From assembly GCF_051401765.1 (NCBI RefSeq), contig NW_027480429.1, positions 12,218,157-12,282,156 of the forward strand: a stretch of 64,000 nucleotides of DNA, in the 5' to 3' direction. How positions within the stretch are numbered: the stretch's first letter is position 1; every line of letters starts with the position of its first letter. Positions 1 through 10,929 of the stretch are shown in pieces. Made by a program: the position numbers and the translations under genes. Source of the stretch: Calliopsis andreniformis. Its lineage: Eukaryota > Arthropoda > Insecta > Hymenoptera > Andrenidae. The notes beneath the pieces were generated by a model. It saw nothing but the letters and a program-made list of their open reading frames with translations. It was not told where the DNA came from and made no database searches.

Positions 1-244
1 ATGGTCATTTCTACGTTCCCGGCAACCTAGGCGTCACTCTAGGGCGTTGGTCCACCACATCTAATAGCTACGGCCTTAGAAGTCAACCCCGGATGAATAA
101 AATACAGTAAAGATGCCACAGCTTTTCCATCGTATAAAACGAATAATTGCAACCAGTGTGAAAATTATGGTCATTTCTACATTCCGGGCATCCTAGGCTT
201 CACCCTAAGCCGTTGTTCCACCAGATCGAACAGTTAGGGCCAAA

Positions 245-880
245 GAAGTCAACGCCAGAAGCATAAAATACGATATAAATAGAACAGCTTTTCCATCGTA
301 TAAAACGAATAATTGCAACCAGTGTGGAAGTTATGGTCATTTCTACGTTCCGGGCAACCTAGGCTTCACTCTAGGGAGTTGCTCGACCAGATCGAATAGC
401 TAGGGCCTTAGAAGTCAACGCCTGAAGTATAAAATACAATAAAAATACAAGAGTCTTTCCATCCTATAACAGGAGTAATTGCAACCCGTGTGAAAGTGAT
501 GGTCATTTCTACGTTCCAGGCAACCTAGGCTTCACCCTAGGGCGTTGTTTCACCAGATGGAATAGTTAGGGCCTAAGAAGACAACGCCAGAAGCATAAAA
601 TACGATATAAATAGAACAGCTTTTCCATCGTATAAAACGAATAATTCCAACCAGTGTGGAAGTTATGGTCATTTCTACGTTCCGGGCAACCTAGGCTTCA
701 CTCTAGGGCGTTGCTCGACCAGATCGAATAGCTAGGGCCTTAGAAGTCAACGCCTGAAGTATAAAATACAATAAAAATACAACAGCCTTTCCATCCTATA
801 ACAGGAATAATTGCAACCCGTGTGAAAGTGATGGTCATTTCTACGTTCCAGGCAACCTAGGCTTCACCCTAGGGCGTTGC
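245..880 (+). repeat. Two-monomer (332-bp) duplicated module
   Basis: 245-548 matches 577-880 at a spacing of exactly 332 bp. The unit at 355-520 differs from that at 687-852 at only about 4 of 166 sites, whereas neighbours 521-686 and 687-852 differ at about 22. The pair joins a TACGATATAAATAGAAC / GTGTGGAAG monomer to a CTGAAGTATAAAATACAATAA / CCTATAACAGG monomer. The same two-monomer module recurs through the window, for example near 1431-1740, 3085-3395, 8060-8380 and 18050-18340. Confidence 0.88.
852..880. other. Imperfect dyad (hairpin/cruciform-capable) in the monomer
   Basis: GCAAC (852-856) and CTAGG (857-861) can pair with CCTAG (868-872) and GTTGC (876-880). The loop is CTTCAC and GGC (873-875) is a 3-nt bulge on the right arm, giving 10 pairs in all. 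The element recurs in most monomers. Where the right arm reads TCTAG (e.g. 686-714) the innermost pair becomes a G.T wobble. In ATAGG/CCTTGGG monomers the inner stem is weakened but the outer GCAAC/GTTGC usually remains. Dyads and non-B structures are reported for centromeric satellites in several lineages. A role here is inference. Confidence 0.75.
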
Positions 881-1018
881 CCCACCAGATCGAATAGTTA
901 GGGCCTTAGAAGTCAACGCCCGAAGCATAAAACACAAAACAAATAAAACAGCTTTTCCATCGCATAAAACGAATAATTGCAACCAGTGTGAAGGTAATGG
1001 TCATTTCTACGTTCCGGG
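853..1018 (+). repeat. Reference monomer of the satellite
   Basis: One full 166-bp unit in the register used here (base 1 is the C of CAACCTAGG). A composite of common bases has 36 C, 33 G and 8 CpG. Bases 1-70 are about 54% G+C, 71-130 about 23%, and 131-166 about 47%. The middle contains A-runs (CATAAAA, ATAAA) followed by a T-run (CAGTTTTTCC) and CGTATAAAACGAATAATTGC. GCAACC occurs twice per unit, near base 127 and at the unit boundary. 166 leaves remainder 1 when divided by 3, so any reading frame shifts at every unit. This rules out a long tandem-repeat protein. Confidence 0.93.
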
Positions 1019-4000
1019 CAACTTAGGCGTCACCCTAGGGCGTTGCACCAACAGATTGAATAGTTAGGGCCATAGCAGTCAACGCCCGAAGCATAAAATA
1101 CAAAATAAATAGAACAGTTTTTCCATCGTATGAAAAGAATAATTGCTACCGGTGTGAAAGTTATGGTCATTTCTCCGTTCCGGGCAACCTAGGCTTCACT
1201 CTAGGGCGTTGCTCCACCGGATCGAATGGTTAGGGCCTTAGAAGTCAACGCCAGAAGCATAAAATACAAAATAAATGATACAGTTTTTCCATCGTATAAA
1301 ACGAATAATTGCTACCAGTGTGAAAGTTATGGTCATTTCTACGTTACGCGCAACCTAGGCTTCACCCGAAGGCGTTGTTCCACCAGATGGAATAGTTAGG
1401 GCCTAAGAGTTCAACGCCAGAATCATAAAATACGATATAAATACAACAGCTTTTCCATCGTATAAAACGAATAATTGCAACCAGTGTGGAAGTTATGGTC
1501 ATGTCTACATTCCGGGCAACCTAGGCTTCACTCTAGGGCGTTGCTCGACCAGATCGAATAGCTAGGGCCTTAGAAGTCAACGCCTGAAGTATAAAATACA
1601 ATAAAAATACAACAGCCTTTCCATCCTATAACAGGAATAATTGCAACCCGAGTGAAAGTGATGGTCATTTCTACGTTCCAGGCAACCCACGCTTCACCCT
1701 AGGGCGTTGTTCCACCAGATGGAATAGTTAGGGCCTAAGAAGTCAACGCCAGAAGCATAAAACACTATATAAATACAACAGTTTTTCCATCATATAAAAC
1801 GAATAATTGCAACCAGGATGAAAGTTATGGTCATTTCTACTTTCCGGGCAACCTAGGCTTCACTCTAGGGCGTAGCCCCACCAGATCGAATAGTTAGGGC
1901 TTTAGAAGTCAACGCCCGAAGCATAAAACACAAAATAGATAAAACAGTTTTTCCATCGCATTAAACGGATAATTGCAACCAGTATGAAAGTTAACGTCAT
2001 TTCTACCTTCCGGGCAACATGGGCTTCACCCTTGGGCGTTGCACCAACAGATTGAATAGTTAGGGCCTTAGAAGTCAACGCCCGAAGCATAAAATACAAA
2101 ATAAATAGAACAGTTTTTCCATCGTATAAAACGAATAATTGCAACCAGTGTGAAGGTAATGGTCATTTATACGTTCCGGGCAACTTAGGCGTCAACCTAG
2201 GACGTTGCTCCACCACATCTAATAGCAACGGCCTTAGAAGTCAGTCCCAGATGAATAAAATACATAAAAGATGCCACAGCTTTTCCATCGTATAAAACGA
2301 ATAATTGCAACCAGTGTGAAAGTTATGGTCATTTCTACGTTCCGGGCAACATAGGCTTCACTCTAGGGCGTTGCGCCACCAGATCGAATAGTTAGGGCCT
2401 TAGAAGTCAAGGCCAGAAGCATAAAATACGATATAAATACAACAGGTTTTCCATCGTATAAAACGAATAATTGCAACCAGTGTGGAAGTTATGGTCATTT
2501 CTACGTTCCGGGCAACCTAGGCTTCACTCTAGGGCGTTGTTCCACCAGATGGAATAGTTAGGTCCTAAGAAGTCAACGCCAGAAGCATAAAACACTATAT
2601 AAATACAACAGTTTTTCCATCATATAAAACGAATGATAGCAATCCAGTGTGAAAGTTATGGTCATTTCTACGTTCCGGGCAACCTAGGCTTCACTCTAGG
2701 GCGTTGCACCAACAGATTGAATAGTTAGGGCCTTAGAAGTCAACGCCCGAAGCATAAAATACAAAATAAATAGAACAGCTTTTCCATCGTATAAAACGAA
2801 TAATTGCTACCGGTGTGAAAGTTATGGTCATTTCTCCGTTCCGGGCAACCCAGGCTTCACTCTAGGGCGTTGCTCCACCAGATCGAATAGTTAGGGCCTT
2901 AGAAGTCAACGCCAGAAGCATAAAATACAGAATAAATAAAACAGTTTTTCCATCGTACAAAACGAATAATTGCTACCAGTGTGAACGTTATGGTCATTTC
3001 TACGTTCCGCGCAACCTAGGCTTCACTCTAGGGCGTTGCTCCACCAGATCGAATGGCTAGGTCCTTAGAAGTCAACGCCAGAAGCATAAAATACGATATA
3101 AATACAACAGCTTTTCCATCGTATAAAACGAATAATTGCAACCAGTGTGGAAGTTATGGTCATTTCTACGTTCCCGGCAACCTAGGCTTCACTCTAGGGC
3201 GTTGCTCGACCAGATCGAATAGCTAGGGCCTTAGAAGCCAACGCCTGAAGTATAAAATACAATAAAAATGCAACAGTCTTTCCATCCTATAACAGGAATA
3301 ACTGCAACCCGTGTGAAAGTGATGGTCATTTCTACGTTCCAAGCAACCTAGGATTCACCCTAGGGCGTAGTTCCATCAGATAGAATAGTTAGGGCCTAAG
3401 AAGTCAACGCCAGAAGCTTAAGACGCTATATAAATACAACAGCTTTTCCAACATATAAAACGGATAATTGCAACCAGGATGAAAGTAATGGTCATTTCTA
3501 CTTTCCGGGCAACCTAGGTTTCACCCTGGGGCGTTGCTCCAACAGATTGAATAGTTAGGGCCTCAGAAGTCAATGCCCGAAGCATAAAATACAATATAAA
3601 TACAACAGTTTTTCCATCGTATAAAACGAATAATTGCAACCAGTATGAAAGTTATCGTCATTTATACTTTCCGGGCAACCTAGGCTTCACCCCAGGGCGT
3701 TGCACCAACAGATTGAATAGTTAGGGCCTTAGAAGTCAACGCCCGAAGCATAAAATACAAAATAAACAGAACAGTTTTTCCATCGTATAAAACGAATAAT
3801 TGCTACCGGTGTGAAATTTATGGTGATTTCTCCGTTCCGGGCAACCTAGGCTTCACTCTAGGGCATTGCTCCACCAGATCGAATAGTTAGGGCCGTAGAA
3901 GTCAACGCCAGAAGCATAAAATACAAAATAAATAAAACAGTTTTTCCATCGTACAAAACGAATAATTGCTACCAGAGTGAAATTTATGGTCACTTCTACG

Positions 4001-4178
4001 TTCCGCGCAACCTAGGCTTCACCCTAGGACGCTGTTCCACCAGATGGAATAGTTAGGGCCTAAGAAGTCAACGCGAGAAGCATAAAATACGATATATATA
4101 CAACAGCTTTTCCATCGTATAAAACGAATAATTGCAACCAGTATGAAAGTTATCGTCATTTCTACTTTCCGGGCAACC
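881..4178 (+). repeat. Mosaic of diverged monomers, older relative of the 31.7-33.8 kb segment
   Basis: About 20 monomers with no perfect internal higher-order unit. TTAGGCGTC-type monomers start at 1019 and 2181. About 2701-3660 matches about 31747-32706 (offset near 29046) through shared markers such as GAATGGCTAGGT and GAAGCTTAA..CGCTATATAA. About 3660-4140 matches about 33369-33849 through GTGAAATTTATGGTGATTTC and CTAGGACGCTGTTCC. These matches carry more differences than most other block pairs in the window. Nothing but satellite is present. Confidence 0.8.
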
Positions 4179-7100
4179 TAGGCTTCACCCTAGGGCGTTT
4201 CACCAACAGATTGAATAGGTAGGGCCTTAGAAGTCAACGCCCGAAGCATAAAATACAAAATAAACAGAACAGTTTTTCCATCGTATAAAACGGATAATTG
4301 CAACCAGTATGAAAGTTAACGTCATTTCTACCTTCCGCGCAACATAGGCATCACCCTTGGGCGTTGCACCAACAGATTGAATAGTTAGGGCCTTAGAAGT
4401 CAACGCCCGAAGCATATAATACAAAATAAATAGAACAGTTTTTCCATCGTATAAAACGAATAATTGCAACCAGTGTGAAGCTAATGGTCATTTCTACGTT
4501 CCGGGCAACTTAGGCGTCACCCTAGGGCGTTGCTCCACCACATCTAATAGCAACGGCCTTAGAAGTCAGCCCCAGATGAATAAAATACATAAAAGGTGCC
4601 ACAGCTTTTCCATCGTATAAAACGAATAATTGCAACCAGGATGAAAGTTATTGTCATTTCCACTTTCCGGGCAACCTAGGCATCACCCTAGGGCGTTGCG
4701 CCACCAGATCGAATAGTTAGGGCCTTAGAAGTCAACGCCCGAAGCATAAAATACAAAATAAATAAAACAGTTTTTCCATCGTATAAAACGAAGAATTGCA
4801 ACCAGTATGATAGTTAACGTCATTTCTACTTTCCGGGCAACATAGGCTTCACCCTTGGGCGTTGCACTAACAGATTGAATAGTTAGGCCCTTAGAAGTCA
4901 ACGCCAGAAGCATAAAATACGAGATAAATACAAAAGCTTTTCCATCGTATAAAACGAATAATTGCAACCAGTGTGGAAGTTATGGTCATGTCTACGTTCC
5001 GGGCAACCTAGGCTTCACTCCAGGGCGTTGTTCCACCAGATGGAATAGCTAGGGCCTAAGAAGTCAACGCCAGAAGCATAAAACACTATATAAATACAAC
5101 AGTTTTTCCATCATATAAAACGAATGATAGCAACCAGTGTGAAGGTAATGGTCATTTCTACGTTCCAGGCAACTTAGGCGTCACCCTAGGTCGTTGCTCC
5201 ACCACATCTAATAGCAACGGCCTTAGAAGTCAGCCCCAGATGAAGAAAATACATAAAAGATGCCACAGCTTTTCCATCGTATAAAACGAATAATTGCAAC
5301 CAGTGTGAAAGTTATGGTCATTTCTACGTTCCGGGCAACATAGGCTTCACTCTAGGGCGTGGCGCCACCAGATCGAATAGTTAGGGCCTTAGAAGTCAAC
5401 GCCAGAAGCATAAAATACGATATAAATACAACAGCTTTTCCATCGTATAAAACGAATAATTGCAACCAGTGTGGAAGTTATGGTCATTTCTACGTTCCGG
5501 GCAACATAGGCTTCACTCTAGGGCGTTGTTCCACCAGATGGAATAGCTAGGGCCTAAGAAGTCAACGGCAGAAGCATAAAACACTATATAAATACAACAG
5601 TTTTTCCATCATATAAAACGAATGATAGCAACCAGTGTGAAAGTTATGGTCATTCCTACGTTCCGGGCAACATAGGCTTCACTCTAGGGCGTCGCGCCAC
5701 CAGATCGAATAGTTAGGGCCTTAGAAGTCAACGCCCGAAGCATAAAATACAAAATACATAAAACAGCTTTTCCATCGTATAAAACGAATAATTGCAACCA
5801 GTATGAAAGTTAACGTCATTTCTACTTTCCGGGCAACATAGGCTTCACCCTAGGGCGTTTCACCAACAGATTGAATAGGTAGGGCCTTAGAAGTCAACGC
5901 CCGAAGCATAAAATACAAAATAAACAGAACAGTTTTTCCATCGTATAAAACGGATAATTGCAACCAGTATGAAAGTTAACGTCATTTCTACCTTCCGCGC
6001 AACATAGGCATCACCCTTGGGCGTTGCACCAACAGATTGAATAGTTAGGGCCTTAGAAGTCAACGCCCGAAGCATATAATACAAAATAAATAGAACAGTT
6101 TTTCCATCGTATAAAACGAATAATTGCAACCAGTGTGAAGCTAATGGTCATTTCTACGTTCCGGGCAACTTAGGCGTCACCCTAGGGCGTTGCTCCACCA
6201 CATCTAATAGCAACGGCCTTAGAAGTCAGCCCCAGATGAATAAAATACATAAAAGGTGCCACAGCTTTTCCATCGTATAAAACGAATAATTGCAACCAGG
6301 ATGAAAGTTATTGTCATTTCCACTTTCCGGGCAACCTAGGCATCACCCTAGGGCGTTGCGCCACCAGATCGAATAGTTAGGGCCTTAGAAGTCAACGCCC
6401 GAAGCATAAAATACAAAATAAATAAAACAGTTTTTCCATCGTATAAAACGAAGAATTGCAACCAGTATGATAGTTAACGTCATTTCTACTTTCCGGGCAA
6501 CATAGGCTTCACCCTTGGGCGTTGCACTAACAGATTGAATAGTTAGGCCCTTAGAAGTCAACGCCAGAAGCATAAAATACGAGATAAATACAAAAGCTTT
6601 TCCATCGTATAAAACGAATAATTGCAACCAGTGTGGAAGTTATGGTCATGTCTACGTTCCGGGCAACCTAGGCTTCACTCCAGGGCGTTGTTCCACCAGA
6701 TGGAATAGCTAGGGCCTAAGAAGTCAACGCCAGAAGCATAAAACACTATATAAATACAACAGTTTTTCCATCATATAAAACGAATGATAGCAACCAGTGT
6801 GAAGGTAATGGTCATTTCTACGTTCCAGGCAACTTAGGCGTCACCCTAGGTCGTTGCTCCACCACATCTAATAGCAACGGCCTTAGAAGTCAGCCCCAGA
6901 TGAAGAAAATACATAAAAGATGCCACAGCTTTTCCATCGTATAAAACGAATAATTGCAACCAGTGTGAAAGTTATGGTCATTTCTACGTTCCGGGCAACA
7001 TAGGCTTCACTCTAGGGCGTGGCGCCACCAGATCGAATAGTTAGGGCCTTAGAAGTCAACGCCAGAAGCATAAAATACGATATAAATACAACAGCTTTTC

Positions 7101-7498
7101 CATCGTATAAAACGAATAATTGCAACCAGTGTGGAAGTTATGGTCATTTCTACGTTCCGGGCAACATAGGCTTCACTCTAGGGCGTTGTTCCACCAGATG
7201 GAATAGCTAGGGCCTAAGAAGTCAACGGCAGAAGCATAAAACACTATATAAATACAACAGTTTTTCCATCATATAAAACGAATGATAGCAACCAGTGTGA
7301 AAGTTATGGTCATTCCTACGTTCCGGGCAACATAGGCTTCACTCTAGGGCGTCGCGCCACCAGATCGAATAGTTAGGGCCTTAGAAGTCAACGCCCGAAG
7401 CATAAAATACAAAATACATAAAACAGCTTTTCCATCGTATAAAACGAATAATTGCAACCAGTATGAAAGTTAACGTCATTTCTACTTTCCGGGCAACA
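4179..7498 (+). repeat. Perfect-looking tandem duplication of a 10-monomer unit (2 x 1660 bp)
   Basis: 4179-5838 and 5839-7498 are in exact register at 1660 bp (10 x 166). I found no difference in the stretches compared, including rare marks such as GCGTTTCACCAACAG with GAATAGGTAGGG (from about 4197 and 5857), GTATGATAGTTAACG (4806 and 6466) and GGGCGTGGCGCCACC (5352 and 7012). The left edge is seen where 4178 is C and 5838 is A. The right edge is near 7511, where CCTTGGG replaces CCTAGGG. The unit includes TTAGGCGTC-type monomers at 4506 and 5170. It is either a very recent unequal exchange or an assembly duplication. Confidence 0.93.
4506..4671 (+). repeat. Example of the divergent TTAGGCGTC monomer subtype
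   Basis: This subtype differs from the bulk monomer in linked changes across the whole unit. It has CAACTTAGGCGTCACCC at the start, CCACATCTAATAGCAACGGC in the middle, and CAGCCCCAGATGAATAAAA with ACATAAAAGATGCCACAGC in place of the usual AAGCATAAAATAC region. It is preceded by GTGAAGGTAATGG or GTGAAGCTAATGG. Near-identical copies occur across the window, e.g. from 2181, 6166, 10648, 11642, 46168 and 48496. The linked changes mark an old, separately maintained lineage. Hybrids that start like this type and end like the bulk type also exist (e.g. 1019, 10980, 45510). Confidence 0.85.
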
Positions 7499-8570
7499 TA
7501 GGCTTCACCCTTGGGCGTTGCACCAACAGATTGAATAGTTAGGGCCTTAGCAATCAACGCACGAAGCATAAAATACAAAGTAAATAGAACAGTTTTTCCA
7601 TCGTATAAAAAGAATAATTGCTACCGGTGTGAAAGTTATGGTCATTTCTCCGTTCCGGGCAACCTAGGCTTCACTCTAGGGCGTTGCTCCACCGGATCGA
7701 ATGGTTAGGGCCTTAGAAGTCAACGCCAGTAGCATAAAATACAAAATAAATAAAAGAGTTTTTCCATCGTATAAAACGAATAATTGCTACCAGTGTGAAA
7801 GTTATGGTCATTTCTACGTTACGCGCATCCTAGGCTTCACCCGAGGGCGTTGCTCCACCAGATCGAATAGTTAGGGCCTTAGAAGTCAATGCCCGAAGCA
7901 TAAAATGCAAAATAAATAAAACAGGTTTTCCATCGTATAAAACGAATACTTGCAACCAGTATGAAAGTTAACGTCATTTCTACTTTCGGGGCAACATAGG
8001 CTTCACCCTTGGGCGTTGCACCAACTGATTGAATAGTTAGGCCCTTAGAAGTCAACGCGAGAAGCATAAAATACGATATAAATAGAATAGCTTTTCCATC
8101 CTATAAAACGAATAATTGCAACCAGTGTGTAAGTTATGGTCATGTCTACGTTCCGGGCAACCTAGGCTTCACTCTAGGGCGTTGCTCGACCAGATCGAAT
8201 AGCTAGGGCCTTAGAAGTCAACGCCTGAAGTATAAAATACAATAAAAATACAACAGCCTTTCCATCCTATAACAGGAATAATTGCAACCCGTGTGAAAGG
8301 GATGGTCATTTCTACGTTCCAGGCAACCTAGGCTTCACCCTAGGGCGTTGTTCCACCAGATGGAATAGTTAGGGCCTAAGAAGTCAACGCCAGAAGCATA
8401 AAACACTATATAAATACAACAGTTTTTCCATCATATAAAGCGAATAATTGCAACCAGGATGAAATTTATGGTCATTTCTACTTTCCGGGCAACCTAGGAT
8501 TCACTCTAGGGCGTTGCCCCACCAGATCGAATAGTTAGGGCCTTAGAAGTCAATGCCCGAAGCATAAAAC
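7499..8570 (+). repeat. Mosaic block shared with 17510-18530 and partly with 12312-12660
   Basis: About 7550-8570 matches about 17510-18530 at offset near 9959 (60 monomers minus 1 bp), with shared marks CGCGCATCCTAGGC, AAAATGCAAAATAA and TTTCGGGGCAACATAGG. The first 350 bp also match 12312-12660 at offset 4813. Only satellite is present. Confidence 0.8.
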
Positions 8571-10929
8571 ACAAAATAAATAAAACAGCTTTTCCATCGC
8601 ATAAAACGAATAATTGCAACCAGTATGAAAGTTAACGTCATTTCTACCTTCCGGGCAACATAGGCTTCACCTTGGGCGTTGCACCAACAGATTTAATAGT
8701 TAGGGCCTTAGAAGTCAACGCCCGAAGCATGAAATACAAAATAAATACAACAGTCTTTCCATCGTATAAAACGAATAATTGCAACCAGTATGAAAGTTAA
8801 CGTCATTTCTACTTTCCGGGCAACCTAGGCTTGGCGCTAGGGCGTTGCCGCAACAGATTGAATAGTTAGGGCCATAGAAGTCAACGCCAGAAACATCAAA
8901 TACAATATAAATACAACAGTTTTTCCATCGTATAAAACGAATAATTGCAACCAGTATGAAAGTTATGGTCATTTCTATTTTCCGGGCAACCTAGGCTTCA
9001 CCCTAGGGCGTTGCTTCAACAGATTGAATAGTTAGGGCCTTAGAAGTCAACGCCCGAAGCATAAAATACAAAATAAATAGAACAGTTTTTCCATCGTATA
9101 AAACGGATAATTGCAACCAGTGTGAAGGTAATGGTCATTTCTACGTTCCGGGGAACTTAGGCGTCACCCTAGGGCGTTGCTCCACCACATCTAATAGTAA
9201 CGGCCTTAGAAGTCAACCCCAGATGAATAAAATACATAAAAGATGCCACAGCTTTTCCATCGTATAAAACTAATAATTGCAACCAGTGTGAAAGTTATGG
9301 TCATTTCTACGTTCCGGGCAACCTAGGCTTCAGTCTAGGGCGTTGCGCCACCAGATCGAATAGTTAGGGCCTTAGAAGTCAACGCCAGAAGCATAAAATA
9401 CGATATAAATACAACAGTTTTTCCATCGTATAAAACGAATAATTGCTACCAGTGTGAAAGTTATGGTCATTTCTACGTTACGCGCAACCTAGGCTTCACC
9501 CGAGGGCGTTGATCCACCAGATGGAATAGTTAGGGCCTAAGAGTTCAACGCCAGAATCATAAAATACGATATAAATACAACAGCTTTTCCATCGTATAAA
9601 ACGAATAATTGCAACCAGTGTGGAAGTTATGGTCATTTCTACGTTCCGGGCAACCTAGGCTTCACTCTAGCGCGTTGTTCCACCAGATGCAATAGTTAGG
9701 GCCTAAGAAGTCAACGCCAGAAGCATAAAACACTATATAAATACAACAGTTTTTCCATCATATAAAACGAATAATTGCAACCAGGATGAAAGTTATTCTT
9801 CATTTCTACTTTCCGGGCAACCTAGGCTTCACCCTAGGGCGTTGCTCCAACAGATTGAGTAGCTAGGGCCTTAGAAGTCAATGCCCGAAGCATAAAATAC
9901 AATATAAATACAACAGTTTTTCCATCGTATAAAACGAATAATTGAAACCAGTATGAAAGCTAACGTCATTTCTACTTTCCGGGCTACCTAGGCTTCACCC
10001 TAGAGCGTTGCACCAACAGATTGAATAGTTAGGGCCTTAGAAGCCAACGCCAGAAGCATAAAGTACAATAAAGATGCAAAAGTTTTTCCATCGTATAACA
10101 GGAATAACTGCAGACAGTGAGAAAGTTATGGTCATTTCTACGTTCCGGGCAACCTCGGCTTCACTCTAGGGCGTTGCGGCACCAGATCGAATAGTTAGGG
10201 CCTTAGAAATCAACGCCCGAAGCATAAAATACAAAATAAATAATACAGTTTTTCCATCGTATAAAACGAATAATTGCAACCAGTGTGGAAGTTATGGTCA
10301 TTTCTACGTTCCGGGCAACCTAGGCTTCACTCTAGGGCGTTCCTCCACCAGATCGAATAGTTAGGGCCTTAGAAGTCTACGCCCGAAGCATAAAATACAA
10401 AATAAATAAAACAGTTTTCCATCGTATAAAAAGAATAATTGCAACCAGTATGAAAGTTAACGTCATTTCTACTTTCGGGGCAACATAGGCTTCACCCTTG
10501 GGCGTTGCACCAACAGATTGAATAGTTAGGCCCTTAGAAGTCAACGCCAGAAGCATAAAATACGATATAAATAGAACAGCTTTTCCATCGTATAAAACGA
10601 ATAATTGCAACCAGTGTGAAGGTAATGGTCATTCCTACGTTCCAGGCAACTTAGGCGTCACCCTAGGGCGTTGCTCCACCACATCTAATAGCAACGGCCT
10701 TAGAAGTCAGCCCCAGATGAATAAAATACATAAAAGATGCCACAGCTTTTCCATCGTATAAAACGAATTATTGCAACCAGTGTGAAAGTTATGGTCATTT
10801 CTACGTTCCGGGCAACATAGGCTTCACTCTAGGGCGTGGCGCCACCAGATCGAATAGTTAGGGCCTTAGAAGTCAACGCCAGAAGCATAAAATACGATAT
10901 AAATACAACAGCTTTTCCATCGTATAAAA
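8571..10929 (+). repeat. Mosaic block with pieces shared with 12.6-13.7 kb and 22.0-22.9 kb
   Basis: About 14 monomers. The CACCTTGGGCG variant near 8669 is 1 bp shorter than CACCCTTGGGCG and makes a 165-bp unit. It recurs near 12800, 21270, 26250 and 61120. About 9000-9930 matches 12818-13690, including CGGGGAACTTAGG. About 9760-10630 matches about 22050-22900 at offset near 12282, including TTATTCTTCATTTC (+1 bp) and CAGTTTTCCATCG (-1 bp). Shared rare indels show common descent of these blocks. Confidence 0.8.
8821..8986 (+). repeat. Privately diverged monomer
   Basis: This unit carries CTTGGCGCTAGGG, GTTGCCGCAACAG and AGAAACATCAAATAC. I did not find this combination elsewhere in the window. 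The unit keeps the 166-bp length and its neighbours are ordinary subtypes. It is a singleton within an array where most monomers have near-identical sisters. Confidence 0.65.

Noticed and set aside
853..1018. CENP-B box in the monomer
   Set aside because: I compared the core pattern NTTCGNNNNANNCGGGN with the CGGG-containing part (TTTCTACGTTCCGGGC) and with the CCCGAAG part on the other strand. Too many core positions fail in both.
853..1018. RNA polymerase III box B, tRNA-like or SINE origin
   Set aside because: The closest stretch (AGATCGAATAGT) fits GGTTCGANNCC poorly and no A box sits at a suitable distance. No poly-A tail or target-site duplication is seen.
1902..2144. Recurrent minus-strand open frames of about 62-94 codons with hydrophobic translations (many copies across the window)
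   Set aside because: They fall at the same place in repeated monomers and span less than two units. Because 166 is not a multiple of 3, the frame changes at each unit and stops follow. Small changes open and close them freely. No start context, codon pattern or known domain supports a gene.
5359..5550. Plus-strand open frames whose translation contains CNQCGSYGH, like the start of a CCHC zinc knuckle (C-x2-C-x4-H)
   Set aside because: The final cysteine expected four residues after the histidine is missing (Gly is there) and the frame is a satellite by-product. The resemblance is by chance.
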